A stretch of DNA of 45,333 nt from Nanobdellota archaeon (GTDB lineage Archaea; Nanobdellota; Nanobdellia; Woesearchaeales; GCA-2686295), in the NCBI GenBank assembly GCA_018817005.1, contig JAHIUF010000049.1:1-45333 (forward strand). Direction: 5' to 3'. This document shows, piece by piece, positions 8,505 through 17,168 of the stretch. Each line of letters begins with the position of its first letter. The first letter of the stretch is position 1. The notes under the pieces were generated by a model, which was given only the letters and a program-made list of their open reading frames with translations, was not told the origin of the DNA and did not search any database. The translations under genes and the position numbers were made by a program.

Positions 8505-8797
8505 ATTCCAAGCTTTGCTCTTGCAACAGCAGATATTCTATCAAGAGTCCAAGGCGGATCAAATACTAAATCAACTTTAACCTTTGAAACCTCTTTAAGT
8601 TTAGAAATAGCGTTCTCCACATCAGAAATCATCTCTGAAGCAATAGGACAACCAGGCGATGTTAGAGTCATCTCAATAAAAACCTCGTGACCTTTGACCT
8701 TAATACTATATATCAAACCTAAATCAACTATACTAATACCAAGTTCAGGGTCAAGAATTTCTCTTAAAACTTTCATCACGAGTTCTTTGTCTAACAC
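8501..8797 (-). CDS. MIP18/DUF59 family iron-sulfur assembly protein (SufT/PaaD-like)
   Basis: The 98-residue single-domain protein has the family hallmarks LDPELGISIVDLGLIYSI and LTSPGCPIASEM, including the conserved reactive Cys, and ends in FDPPWTLDRIS. Members help insert Fe-S clusters into client proteins. Likely local clients are the endonuclease III opposite it and the Fe-S hydrogenase subunits. The 3' end overlaps nth by four bases on the other strand. Confidence 0.92.
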   Translation of the reverse strand: MLDKELVMKVLREILDPELGISIVDLGLIYSIKVKGHEVFIEMTLTSPGCPIASEMISDVENAISKLKEVSKVKVDLVFDPPWTLDRISAVARAKLGI

Positions 8798-8854
8798 ATA
8801 TAAAAAATAGAACTTCTAGTATTTAAATATAGCGTTCTCAGTTCCTTGTTTTTT

Positions 8855-9436
8855 TCAAAGCCCACCTTTATCTAAAAGGTCATTGATTCGATATTTTTCT
8901 GTGTATTCAGCTTGTGTTCTTGCAAGATATGCTCTTATTGCACTTTGTATGAACTCAGCAGTTTGAGAAACCTCATCCATGAACTCTAAAGATAGATTAT
9001 CTTCACCCATACTGCTCAAGTCAAGATAAATAGTTCCCGTGTCGAGTAGCTCATTTAAAAAACCTTTTTTATCAAAAGTAACTTTTGAAATGTTCTTGTA
9101 ATGAATTTCTTTTGAATTTGTGAATATCAACAGCATACTTTTATAGATTGTAAGATGATTATCATAAAACTCGTATCGTATGTTTAAAAATGATAAATAA
9201 TTTATCAACAAAAGGATTATTGTTATTACAAAAACTGCTATTACAAACCAAACAACAGCTACAAGAGGTTCAATAATTATTCCAAAAATCGCAAATATCT
9301 CTGTGAATACATCAAGACCTGCTGTGAAATGCATTATTACTATAAGAAATATTATTAGTAGAGCTGCAAAAAAAACTTTCAAGATGTTTATCAAAAACAT
9401 CTTTTTAATATTAGGTTTTAAAACCCTTCCAACCAT
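8855..9436 (-). CDS. Two-helix membrane protein with bacterial PH-like (bPH2/DUF304) domain
   Basis: Two strongly hydrophobic segments (about residues 15-40 and 58-85) are followed by a beta-rich region, LNIRYEFYDNHLTIYKSMLL to FLNELLDTGTIYLDLSS. This is the pattern of DUF304/bPH2 proteins, where the PH-like domain sits on the cytoplasmic membrane face. A C-terminal amphipathic helix follows. The function is unknown; the neighbours do not suggest a pathway. Confidence 0.65.
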   Translation of the reverse strand: MVGRVLKPNIKKMFLINILKVFFAALLIIFLIVIMHFTAGLDVFTEIFAIFGIIIEPLVAVVWFVIAVFVITIILLLINYLSFLNIRYEFYDNHLTIYKSMLLIFTNSKEIHYKNISKVTFDKKGFLNELLDTGTIYLDLSSMGEDNLSLEFMDEVSQTAEFIQSAIRAYLARTQAEYTEKYRINDLLDKGGL

Positions 9437-9486
9437 AGTTAATAATAATTATTAATTTTAAAGAATAAAAAGTTTTTGGAAAAACA

Positions 9487-9684
9487 TTATTTTTTCGGTT
9501 GATAATACCAAGTAACAAAATTTTCCTTCTCATCCATGATTATAAAATCACCTTTCGGAAAATCGTAACGTTTTAGCAGTAATTCCTTTGTTTCTTTCCA
9601 AAAACCAACAGCATACCCTCCATTGCCAAGTTTTTGATTAATATTATAATTCTTCATTAATTTTTCAATCATCAAATATGTCAT
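9487..9684 (-). CDS. Small hypothetical protein
   Basis: This 65-residue ORF has no recognised domain. Residues 15-60 read like a compact fold (NGGYAVGFWKETKELLLKRY, then GDFIIMDEKENFVTWYY). A second ATG at residue 6 is an equally good start. The region immediately upstream is a pentanucleotide repeat that reaches the first start codon, so expression may depend on that tract. Confidence 0.5.
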   Translation of the reverse strand: MTYLMIEKLMKNYNINQKLGNGGYAVGFWKETKELLLKRYDFPKGDFIIMDEKENFVTWYYQPKK

Positions 9685-9737
9685 TTTATTTTATTTCGTT
9701 TTACTTTGCTTTACTCTATTTTATTCTATTCTATTTT
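9683..9737. repeat. Pentanucleotide microsatellite, 11 units (RTTYT-like)
   Basis: Bases 9683-9737 divide into eleven 5-bp units: ATTTT, ATTTT, ATTTC, GTTTT, ACTTT, GCTTT, ACTCT, ATTTT, ATTCT, ATTCT, ATTTT. The tract fills the whole gap between the stop codon of the HAD gene and the start codon of the small gene on the minus strand. Confidence 0.8.
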
Positions 9738-10429
9738 GAAGCATCAAGGATTTTTTTGACACCAGACAAAATGTTTGTGTGATAAAAAACATTCCAATCA
9801 TTCATTTTAGCAATTTTTAATAATTCATTATTAGGATTTAAAGCTACAGGAAAATCTACTTGTGAAAGTATTTCCACATCATGACTCGAGTCACCAAATC
9901 CAAAAGAATTCTTACGACCATATTTTTGAAGAATTTGTGTTGTTAATTCTTTTTTTCCCTGTGGCAGATGAAAATCAGTCTGAACTCCTCCATCATAGAC
10001 ACCTTTTGTTTTTGAAAGAGTGCTTGAAAAAACTTCATCAACACATAAATCCTTAACGGCCAGATTCACAACTTCTGATGCAGCGGTTGATAAAACCACT
10101 GTGTGATAATCATGTGTTTTTAATAGGTTTATTAATTCATAGGAAGACTTATAAATTTGTTTTTTATAATCTTTATAAAAACTCTCAGCAGCTAAAAGTA
10201 TTTTGTTTTCAATTTTTCCTTTCAATCCGGAAATCCAAAGATCTCCAAATTTCAAACACCATTCATCATAAGAAACCTTACCTGCATGATATTCTTTTTC
10301 TACCTGTATTTGTGCAGCATAGTTATCTTTTGAAACCAGATTATTTCTTGACAGATAATCTAAAAAATCCATTGTTATATATCTAGAACTAAGAGTCATG
10401 TCAAAATCTAGTATTGCAATTTTTCTCAT
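9731..10429 (-). CDS. HAD-superfamily phosphatase (HAD-IB, SerB-like)
   Basis: HAD motif I is LDFDMTLS (residues 7-14), motif II is VLSTAAS, motif III supplies a Lys (KGVYDGG/GKKEL), and motif IV is GFGDSSHDVEIL. The helical cap between motifs I and II has the HAD-IB layout seen in phosphoserine phosphatase. Members hydrolyse small phosphate monoesters using an aspartyl-phosphate intermediate. Substrate specificity cannot be read from the sequence. It lies 37 bp downstream of PEP synthase on the same strand and may be co-transcribed. Confidence 0.85.
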   Translation of the reverse strand: MRKIAILDFDMTLSSRYITMDFLDYLSRNNLVSKDNYAAQIQVEKEYHAGKVSYDEWCLKFGDLWISGLKGKIENKILLAAESFYKDYKKQIYKSSYELINLLKTHDYHTVVLSTAASEVVNLAVKDLCVDEVFSSTLSKTKGVYDGGVQTDFHLPQGKKELTTQILQKYGRKNSFGFGDSSHDVEILSQVDFPVALNPNNELLKIAKMNDWNVFYHTNILSGVKKILDASK

Positions 10430-10466
10430 TAAAAAAAGAAATTAAAAACTATTAATAAAGCTTTAC

Positions 10467-12875
10467 TTAAGAAAACAACTTTTTCTCAAGTTCTGCTGTT
10501 GCGAGTGTTGTTTTTATAATAGTATCAGGGTTTAAACTCATCGTCTGAATACCACATTCGACTACGAACTCTGCAAATTCAGGATAATCACTCGGAGCCT
10601 GACCGCAAATACCTATGTATTTTCCTTTACGATTACAAACCTCGATAACTTGTTTAACAAGTCTTTTTACTGCTTCATTTCGTTCATCATAAATATGTGC
10701 AACGAGTTCTGAATCTCTATCAACACCAAGAATTAGTTGGGTTAAATCATTTGTTCCTATACTAAAACCATCAACTTCTTCTAAGAATTCCTCTGCCAAA
10801 ATAACATTTGATGGTATCTCGCACATGCCAATAATTCTAAGACCATTTTCTCCATGTTTTAAACCAAATTCACTCATTGTTGCCTTGACTTTTTTTACTT
10901 CTTCAACAGTTCTTGGAAAAGGAATCATTACTTCAACATTTGTAAGTCCCATCTCATTTCGAACTTTCAAAAATGCTTTACATTCAAGTCCAAAACCTTC
11001 TTTGTAGTTTGCATCATAATACCTCGATGCTCCTCTCCAACCAATCATAGGATTATCTTCCTTTGGTTCAAATTGACTACCACCAATTAGATGCGCATAC
11101 TCATTTGATTTAAAATCAGAAAGTCTCACAATAACTTTTTTCGGATAGAATGCCGCTGCAATCATACCTATTCCTTCAGCTAGTTTTTCAACAAAGTATT
11201 GAGATTTATTTTCATAACCATAAGTTATATTGGCTATTTCTTTTTTAACAGCTTCATCTTTTAACTCATCAAATCTTAAAAGTGCCAAAGGATGAACTTT
11301 GATGTAAGAATTTATTATGAATTCTTCTCTTGCAAGACCAACACCATCATTTGGTATGAAACTTTGTTCAAATGCTTGATCTGGTTCTGCTAAGTTCATC
11401 ATGATTTTTGTCTTAGTTACAGGCATTGAATCAAGTTTTGTTTCTTTCACTTCAAAATCTAAAAGCCCTTTGTAAACATATCCTTCAGCCCCTTGTGAAC
11501 AATCAACAGTTACACCTTCACCGTTAACAATTATTTCAGTTGAATTATTTGTTCCAACAATACAGGGTATTCCAAGTTCTCGACTAATGATTGCTGCGTG
11601 ACAAGTTCTTCCCCCCCTGTTTGTAACAATTGCAGAAGCAATTTTCATTATCGGTTCCCAGTCAGGGTCAGTCATATCTGTAATTAAAGCATCCCCTTTC
11701 TTAAAATCATGAATGTTCTGAACATCTTTTATAACATGGGCTTTGCCTTTTCCTATCTTTGAACCTACAGATTTACCAGCAACAATCAATTCGCCTTTTT
11801 CTTTTAATTCATAGTTTTCCAAAACATTTTTGTCTTTTTGTGACTGAACTGTTTCTGGTCTTGCCTGAACAATAAATAACTGTTTTGTCACACCATCTTT
11901 TGCCCATTCCATATCCATTGGTTTAAAATGTCCTGCTTTTTCAGAATAATGATCTTCTATTGTTTGAGCCATTCTGGCAAGTTCTAAAACTTCATCATTT
12001 GTTAAACAAAATATCTTTTGATCCTCTTCAACAACCGGAACATTTTTTGTTGGATGCTTATGATCGGTTGTATAAATCATCTTTATTGCTTTTTCACCAA
12101 CTTTTTTCATAATGATTGGTTTAAAACCTTGTTTTAGCGTTGGTTTATGAACATAAAATTCATCAGGGTTTACTGCACCTTGCACAACGTTTTCTCCAAG
12201 ACCATATGAACCTGTTATAAAGATTGCATCTTTAAAACCTGATTCTGTGTCTATAGAAAACATAACTCCTGAACAAGCCATGTCTGATCGAACCATTTTT
12301 TGTATTCCAATGCTTAAAGCAATTGAGAAATGATCAAATCCTTTATCAACCCTGTAAGATATTGCTCTGTTTGTAAAAAGTGATGCAAAACATCTCTTAC
12401 AAGCATCAATCAATTCTTCATAACCATGAATATTAAGATAAGTTTCTTGTTGGCCAGCAAATGATGCATCTGGTAAATCCTCTGCTGTTGCACTACTTCT
12501 TACAGCAACATCAACATTTTCACCGTATTGTTTTTCAAGATGCTTATAACTTTCAATTATTGCTTCTTTTAGCTCAAGTGGAAATTCAAGGTTTCTGATT
12601 AGATTTCGAACTTTCGCTCCTCTTTCAGCAAGATTTCTTAAATCCGAGGTGTTAAGATCTGATAGTATTTGAGCTATTTGTTCTTTAGTATTGGTTTTTT
12701 CAAGCAAGTATCGATAAGCATATGCTGTAACTGAAAAACCATTAGGTACACGTACGCCTTTTTTTGTTAGGTTTTGATACATCTCGCCAAGACTGGCATT
12801 CTTTCCACCTACGAGCGGAACATCCTCTATTCCTGTTTGATCAAACCATAGAATAAAATCTTTATTTTTCTCCAA
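10467..12875 (-). CDS. ppsA: Phosphoenolpyruvate synthase (pyruvate, water dikinase)
   Basis: The enzyme converts pyruvate, ATP and water to PEP, AMP and phosphate, feeding gluconeogenesis. The N-terminal ATP-binding half is complete, from FDQTGIEDVPLVGGKNASLGEM through RSSATAEDLPDASFAGQQET. The swivel carries the phosphohistidine in GGRTCHAAIISRELGIP, and the C-terminal TIM-barrel has FSIGTNDLTQL and the catalytic-Cys motif IGICGQAPSD. The 802-residue length is normal. Translation starts at a TTG preceded by a good ribosome site (GAGGTG, seven bases before). A BRE/TATA lies about 45 nt upstream, so unlike many neighbours the mRNA has a short leader. Confidence 0.97.
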   Translation of the reverse strand: MEKNKDFILWFDQTGIEDVPLVGGKNASLGEMYQNLTKKGVRVPNGFSVTAYAYRYLLEKTNTKEQIAQILSDLNTSDLRNLAERGAKVRNLIRNLEFPLELKEAIIESYKHLEKQYGENVDVAVRSSATAEDLPDASFAGQQETYLNIHGYEELIDACKRCFASLFTNRAISYRVDKGFDHFSIALSIGIQKMVRSDMACSGVMFSIDTESGFKDAIFITGSYGLGENVVQGAVNPDEFYVHKPTLKQGFKPIIMKKVGEKAIKMIYTTDHKHPTKNVPVVEEDQKIFCLTNDEVLELARMAQTIEDHYSEKAGHFKPMDMEWAKDGVTKQLFIVQARPETVQSQKDKNVLENYELKEKGELIVAGKSVGSKIGKGKAHVIKDVQNIHDFKKGDALITDMTDPDWEPIMKIASAIVTNRGGRTCHAAIISRELGIPCIVGTNNSTEIIVNGEGVTVDCSQGAEGYVYKGLLDFEVKETKLDSMPVTKTKIMMNLAEPDQAFEQSFIPNDGVGLAREEFIINSYIKVHPLALLRFDELKDEAVKKEIANITYGYENKSQYFVEKLAEGIGMIAAAFYPKKVIVRLSDFKSNEYAHLIGGSQFEPKEDNPMIGWRGASRYYDANYKEGFGLECKAFLKVRNEMGLTNVEVMIPFPRTVEEVKKVKATMSEFGLKHGENGLRIIGMCEIPSNVILAEEFLEEVDGFSIGTNDLTQLILGVDRDSELVAHIYDERNEAVKRLVKQVIEVCNRKGKYIGICGQAPSDYPEFAEFVVECGIQTMSLNPDTIIKTTLATAELEKKLFS

Positions 12876-12917
12876 AGTAAAACACCTCTTTTTTTACTAA
12901 TTTTTATTAATGAGAAG

Positions 12918-12936
12918 TATTTAAATATTTCCTTTC
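12918..12936 (-). promoter_or_regulatory. BRE/TATA promoter of ppsA
   Basis: On the minus strand, GAAAGGAAA is followed by TATTTAAATA, ending about 43 nt before the TTG start. A GAGGTG ribosome site sits between them. Confidence 0.65.
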
Positions 12937-13013
12937 TAAAAACATTGGTTCCACTATAACAAAAAATTATTATTTTAGAAAATGTTTTAAAATCAAGAGT
13001 AATTTTATTTTTT

Positions 13014-13445
13014 ATGAAAAAATTTTTTTTCATTCCGATAATTCTTCTGTTTCTAACTTCATGTATTGATTCTCAAATCACATCTCCAAAAGTTTCTTTT
13101 GAGAACGGAATTACTGTGAGCGTAGAAATTGCGGATAAAGATGATGAGAGAATGAAAGGTTTAATGTTTCGAAAAGAACTTGAAGAAAATCACGGTATGC
13201 TATTCATTTTTGATGATGAAAAACCCAGAAGTTTTTGGATGAAAAACACGCTTATACCATTAGACATGATTTTTATCAATAAAGATTTTGAAATAGTTAA
13301 AATTTTACAAGCAGAACCGTGTGAAAGCGATTCTTGTATACTTTATTCTTCAGACAAACCTGTAAATTATGTTGTTGAAGTTAATAAGGGTTTTTGTGAA
13401 GAAAAAAATATTTCTCAGGGTATGAAAATTAAAATTGAAAAATAA
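13014..13445 (+). CDS. DUF192 family lipoprotein
   Basis: A signal peptide with lipobox LTSC (Cys17) precedes one DUF192 domain, recognisable from MKGLMFRKEL, HGMLFIFDDE and FWMKNTLIPLDMIFI. The family is a small beta-barrel found as secreted or lipid-anchored protein in archaea and bacteria; its role is unknown. The 143-residue length is typical. The stop codon is six bases from the end of the convergent methyltransferase gene. Confidence 0.9.
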   Translation: MKKFFFIPIILLFLTSCIDSQITSPKVSFENGITVSVEIADKDDERMKGLMFRKELEENHGMLFIFDDEKPRSFWMKNTLIPLDMIFINKDFEIVKILQAEPCESDSCILYSSDKPVNYVVEVNKGFCEEKNISQGMKIKIEK

Positions 13446-13451
13446 TCAGCA

Positions 13452-14060
13452 CTAGTAAACTTTCTGAGCAACGATTAAGTCAACAACATTCATATTCGTT
13501 TTTTCTTTTAATTCATATCCACAAGATAACAGTTCATAAATTATCTCATCCGTTGAAATAGGTCTTTTTTTTGAGAATAATCTTGGAACACCTCTATTTG
13601 TCATATTCGCAATAAATAAATATCCGTCGAAAGCTTGAATTTTGCTTTGTTCTGATAATAATTTTTTCCAATCAACATAATTGAATATACTTGAAGCGAT
13701 TACTGTATCTATTGGACCATAGTCATCCAAGAATTTATATTCGTCAGATTTTAACAATTCATCAATGTCTGACCATAAAGAAACAACTTCAAAATGTTCA
13801 GATTTTAAAGATTTAATCATAGGTACAACATCAACAAGAATTGCGCGTTTTGGTTCTGAAAGATTGAAAGATAGTGGTTTTGGACCACAACCTAAATCCA
13901 AAACAACATGTCCTAATAAATTTTTATTATCATAAGCAATTAATTTTTCTTTTAGATTAGTCGGGTATGTGTGCTGAGTCCATTCTTCTATCCAAGAATC
14001 AACTCGATAATTCTTTCCAGGTGAATAATAATTATTCATTGTTTGCAATAAGTTTGACAT
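13452..14060 (-). CDS. SAM-dependent methyltransferase, class I
   Basis: The motif I glycine loop VVLDLGCGPKPLSF (about residues 52-65) is followed by an acidic strand (AILVDV) and a motif IV-like strand (DTVIASSIFNYVDW). This is the Rossmann fold that binds S-adenosylmethionine. The N-terminus carries Tyr/Trp-rich sequence (NYYSPGKNYRVDSWIEEWTQ). The 202 residues form a bare catalytic domain with no substrate domain, so the target is unknown. S-adenosylhomocysteine made here would be recycled by the hydrolase at the right end of the window. Confidence 0.8.
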   Translation of the reverse strand: MSNLLQTMNNYYSPGKNYRVDSWIEEWTQHTYPTNLKEKLIAYDNKNLLGHVVLDLGCGPKPLSFNLSEPKRAILVDVVPMIKSLKSEHFEVVSLWSDIDELLKSDEYKFLDDYGPIDTVIASSIFNYVDWKKLLSEQSKIQAFDGYLFIANMTNRGVPRLFSKKRPISTDEIIYELLSCGYELKEKTNMNVVDLIVAQKVY

Positions 14061-14190
14061 GAGGATGAGGAATAAAATATTTTTTAAAAAGGTTTATACA
14101 AACAATTAATTTTTTCATTGTTTCAAGTGATTTCAAAGTTATAGTAACATATATAAATAACAATATTAAACTTAAATATGGGTAATAAAT

Positions 14191-14550
14191 ATGAAAACAC
14201 AAGACAAAATAATCATAATAACACTTTTGGTAGCATTGCTTTTTATTAGTGCTTGTTCAAAAGACAATGAGAAAGAACAAGATGAAAATCCTCTGGCTTG
14301 TACGAGGGAATATCGTCCTGTGTGCGGAGTTGATGAAAAAACATATCCAAATGCTTGTACTGCTGGGAATATAACCATTGCTTATGAGGGTGAGTGCAAA
14401 GAACAACATGTTTGCACAGAAGAAGAAAAAGAAGCTATGATTTGTACAATGGATTACACTCCTGTGTGTGGAAACAATGAAAAAACATACAGTAATGGCT
14501 GCACCGCATGCTCTGCAGGTGTTGACTCTTGGATTCTTGGTGAATGTTAA
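14191..14550 (+). CDS. Lipoprotein with two Kazal-type protease-inhibitor domains
   Basis: The signal peptide ends in lipobox ISAC (Cys22). Two Kazal domains follow. Domain 1 (residues 36-69, CTREYRPVCGVDEKTY) has four Cys. Domain 2 (75-119, CTMDYTPVCGNNEKTY) has the full six. Both align closely with the avian ovomucoid third domain around the reactive loop. By that alignment the P1 residues are Arg39 (trypsin-like targets) and Met87 (subtilisin/elastase-like targets). Domain 1 lacks the Cys pair equivalent to ovomucoid 8-38. A surface-anchored inhibitor that protects against host or neighbour proteases is the simplest reading. The TATA box is near 14149-14158. Confidence 0.9.
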   Translation: MKTQDKIIIITLLVALLFISACSKDNEKEQDENPLACTREYRPVCGVDEKTYPNACTAGNITIAYEGECKEQHVCTEEEKEAMICTMDYTPVCGNNEKTYSNGCTACSAGVDSWILGEC

Positions 14551-14586
14551 TAACAAAAAACAAAAATATTTTTTTATTTTTTATAA

Positions 14587-14631
14587 TTAGAAAATGAAAT
14601 AAGTTATTGAGTGTTTAATTTCATTTTCTAA
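14587..14631. terminator. 14-bp perfect inverted repeat after Kazal gene
   Basis: TTAGAAAATGAAAT (14587-14600) is the exact reverse complement of 14618-14631, with a 17-nt spacer. It lies in the 171-bp gap between two co-directional genes. It could be a transcript 3'-end hairpin or a protein-binding site. No long T-run follows directly, so termination is only one option. Confidence 0.45.
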
Positions 14632-14721
14632 ATTGTAAAAGACTGATAAAAAATCTAATTTAAAATGTTTTTTACTAAATTTTAAAAAATTTTATTAATA
14701 TAAACAAGTTCTTCTGTTTTT

Positions 14722-15702
14722 ATGATAATTACTGATAGAGTTTATGGAGAAACGATTATTTCTGAAGATGTTCTAATAGGACTGATTAACTCTAATCCTT
14801 TGCAAAGATTAAAAGGTATAAATCAGGCAGGTGCTTCTCAGTTTACAATACCTGGAAAAACAGTAACCAGATATGAACATTCAATTGGCGTTATGATTCT
14901 TTTGAGAATACTCGGAGCACCTGTTGAAGAACAAATCACAGGACTGTTGCATGATGTGCCTCACACAGCATTCTCTCATGTTATTGATTTTGTTTTTCCA
15001 AATAAAAACCATGAATTCCATGAAAAATTTCAAGAACACATAATCAACAACTCAGAAATACCTGAAATCTTGAAAAAACATGGATTTTCATTAGAAAGAA
15101 TTTTGGACGAAAAAAATTTTCCTTTACTTGAAAAAAACATTCCTGATTTATGTACTGATAGAGTTGACTATTTTCTACGAGATATGACTGCAACAAATTA
15201 TTGTTCAAAAGAAAGAATCAAAAAATATCTAAACAATCTAATAGTCAAAGACAACGAGATTATTTGCAAAGAAAAAAATACTACAAAAAGATTTGCAGAA
15301 GATTACCTTGTTATGGATGAAAGTAATTGGTCTCATCCATTGGAAGTTACTTTATATAACCTTCTTGCAGATGCAATAAGAATTGGTGTTGAAAAAAGTA
15401 TTTTAACGCAAGAAGACCTTTTCAAAGATGACCAGTATGTTTATTCAAAACTTCAAAACTCTAAAAATAATGATATCATGAGAAAACTGAAAATGATCAA
15501 TACTAATCTCACAATTAAAGATGATATGAATGATTATGATTTTTACACTAAAAATAAACTTCGATACATTGACCCAAAATTTCTGGATGAGAATAAAAAA
15601 ATAAGAACTGTTTCAGAAATATCTCCAAAATTCAAAAAAACTATTGAAAAGCATAACAATTGGATTAACAAAGGATTTTATATAAAGATTGTTTCTTGGT
15701 AA
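14722..15702 (+). CDS. HD-domain phosphohydrolase (COG1078-like)
   Basis: The start has the typical opening of this family: IITDRVYGETIISEDVLIGL, then LQRLKGINQAG. Metal ligands are in RYEHSIGV (about residue 53) and LLHDVPHTAFSH (HD at about residue 77), with the distal Asp in LCTDRVDYFLRDM. Relatives hydrolyse dNTPs or other nucleoside triphosphates. The C-terminal 150 residues are helical as in the family. The 326-residue length is at the short end. Confidence 0.88.
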   Translation: MIITDRVYGETIISEDVLIGLINSNPLQRLKGINQAGASQFTIPGKTVTRYEHSIGVMILLRILGAPVEEQITGLLHDVPHTAFSHVIDFVFPNKNHEFHEKFQEHIINNSEIPEILKKHGFSLERILDEKNFPLLEKNIPDLCTDRVDYFLRDMTATNYCSKERIKKYLNNLIVKDNEIICKEKNTTKRFAEDYLVMDESNWSHPLEVTLYNLLADAIRIGVEKSILTQEDLFKDDQYVYSKLQNSKNNDIMRKLKMINTNLTIKDDMNDYDFYTKNKLRYIDPKFLDENKKIRTVSEISPKFKKTIEKHNNWINKGFYIKIVSW

Positions 15703-15712
15703 TTTAGGGTTA

Positions 15713-16135
15713 TTAAGACTTTCTTGGTTTAGCAGTTGAAAATGTTGCTATTTCCCAAGCATTACCTGTATTATACCATATTTTTTTAGGATTTAACATT
15801 TGTGGACCATATGCTTTGTCATAAGTTATGAGTGCAATATCTGGCCAACCGTTTTTATCATAATCTCTTAATTGTATCTCCATTAAAACCTTTGAAGGTA
15901 AAATAGTTGTTATATTATTAAATCTGGGTTTTTTACCTGTTGATTTTACACCGTATTCTATTCCTATAAAAGTTCCATTATTTTTTTCCTCAACAACAAT
16001 TTTGTCAGTTAATCCATCATTGTTAAAATCTGCATGTCTTGCTCCATCACCAGAAACAGGATATATATCACAACCCGATAACAAAATACTTGTTATTCCT
16101 GCAAATAACAAACCATAAATCCTCGATTTCTTCAT
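15713..16135 (-). CDS. Small lipoprotein with FG-GAP/VCBS-like calcium repeats
   Basis: I place the start at the ATG giving MKKSRIYGLLF, because a signal peptide with lipobox LSGC follows at once and the upstream in-frame Met would lie inside the preceding gene. Two Ca-binding-like turns, DFNNDGLTD and DYDKNGWPD, are typical of FG-GAP/VCBS beta-propeller blades, but there are only enough residues (about 140) for one or two blades. It is an anchored surface protein of unknown role, seven bases downstream of the ADP-ribosylglycohydrolase gene. Confidence 0.75.
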   Translation of the reverse strand: MKKSRIYGLLFAGITSILLSGCDIYPVSGDGARHADFNNDGLTDKIVVEEKNNGTFIGIEYGVKSTGKKPRFNNITTILPSKVLMEIQLRDYDKNGWPDIALITYDKAYGPQMLNPKKIWYNTGNAWEIATFSTAKPRKS

Positions 16136-16142
16136 TTTGTTA

Positions 16143-17126
16143 TCATCTTTTGCTGCCTTTGTTGTTGAGATATTGTTCAAAATCTGCTGCGAGAGATTTT
16201 ATTTTTTCAACTCCTTCAACTTCATCCAACATGAATGATGGAAGACTTTTAAGTCCGTGTTTTCCCGCTAAAATACCTGTACATACTGCTGCGAGAGAAT
16301 CTACATCACCACCCATTTGCACCGCATTTTTTAATCCTTCAAAAGCATCATTTGAATGTTTCAAAGTATATAATACTGAAATACCTGTTCTCAAAGATGA
16401 ACATGGTAAGCCATAAATTTTTTTGTTATGAAAAGTTATTGGTTGAGGTCCGCAAAGAATCTCGTATTCACCTGTAGATAGATTGTTTGGGTGAGGAAAA
16501 GAATCCACTAATTCTAAAAAATATATCATTTCTGCATCATCAATTAATTTTTTACAATGAAATATGACTTTTTTTTCATCTCCTTTTTGCACTATTAAAT
16601 ATTCAGCAGCTCTTGCAACTAAGATACTTGAAGCTCTGGCTAAAGGATGGGGATGCGTTGCGTCAGCATTTATTATTGCGTAATCATTTATCTTATTAGA
16701 ACCTACAAAACCTATAGGTACGGCTCTCATGGCAGGAGCGTTTCCTGGATCAACACGATTCTCTTGAAATTCTCTGATTTCATCAATAGTTTTTTCGCCT
16801 GTATAATAATGTTTTATCGAGCCATGACCTTCTCTTGGAAAACCTTTTTCTTTCATATCAGATTCATATTCTGCTTTCCAGTATTCCAATAATAATTCTT
16901 CAGAAAAAGGTCTTTCATCCATTATTGCTTTAACAACACCTATTGTGTGTTCTGTATCATCTGAGTAGATGCCTGGTTTAATATTCTTAGACTTTTTTTT
17001 GCTACGAGTGTTTACAAATGATTTAAAGTTTATGTTTTCTCTAATCCAATCCCTGTCACCAAATTCTAAACCAAAACCGAATGCATCTCCAATTGCAATA
17101 CCGAGCAATGTATCTTCGATAGTCAT
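16143..17126 (-). CDS. ADP-ribosylglycohydrolase family protein (DraG/ARH-like)
   Basis: The di-metal motifs are in the family order: GIAIGDAFG (residues 9-17), YSDDTEHT (about 54-61, family YTDDTQMT) and GGDVDSLAA (about 275-283, family GGDTDTIAA). The 327-residue length is normal. Members remove ADP-ribose from protein side chains or hydrolyse related ADP-ribosyl compounds. The gene is 42 bp downstream of a DUF2384 antitoxin-type gene on the same strand. DUF2384 proteins elsewhere pair with RES toxins, some of which ADP-ribosylate cellular targets, so the pair may be a defence against ADP-ribosylation. The target is unknown. Confidence 0.9.
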   Translation of the reverse strand: MTIEDTLLGIAIGDAFGFGLEFGDRDWIRENINFKSFVNTRSKKKSKNIKPGIYSDDTEHTIGVVKAIMDERPFSEELLLEYWKAEYESDMKEKGFPREGHGSIKHYYTGEKTIDEIREFQENRVDPGNAPAMRAVPIGFVGSNKINDYAIINADATHPHPLARASSILVARAAEYLIVQKGDEKKVIFHCKKLIDDAEMIYFLELVDSFPHPNNLSTGEYEILCGPQPITFHNKKIYGLPCSSLRTGISVLYTLKHSNDAFEGLKNAVQMGGDVDSLAAVCTGILAGKHGLKSLPSFMLDEVEGVEKIKSLAADFEQYLNNKGSKR

Positions 17127-17168
17127 AAAAACGAGAAATATTAATCACTATTTAAAGGTAATGCACAT

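Noticed and set aside
11550-11645. Third copy of the 84-bp swivel repeat in ppsA
   Set aside because: The protein motif is shared but the bases are clearly diverged; this is ordinary homology.
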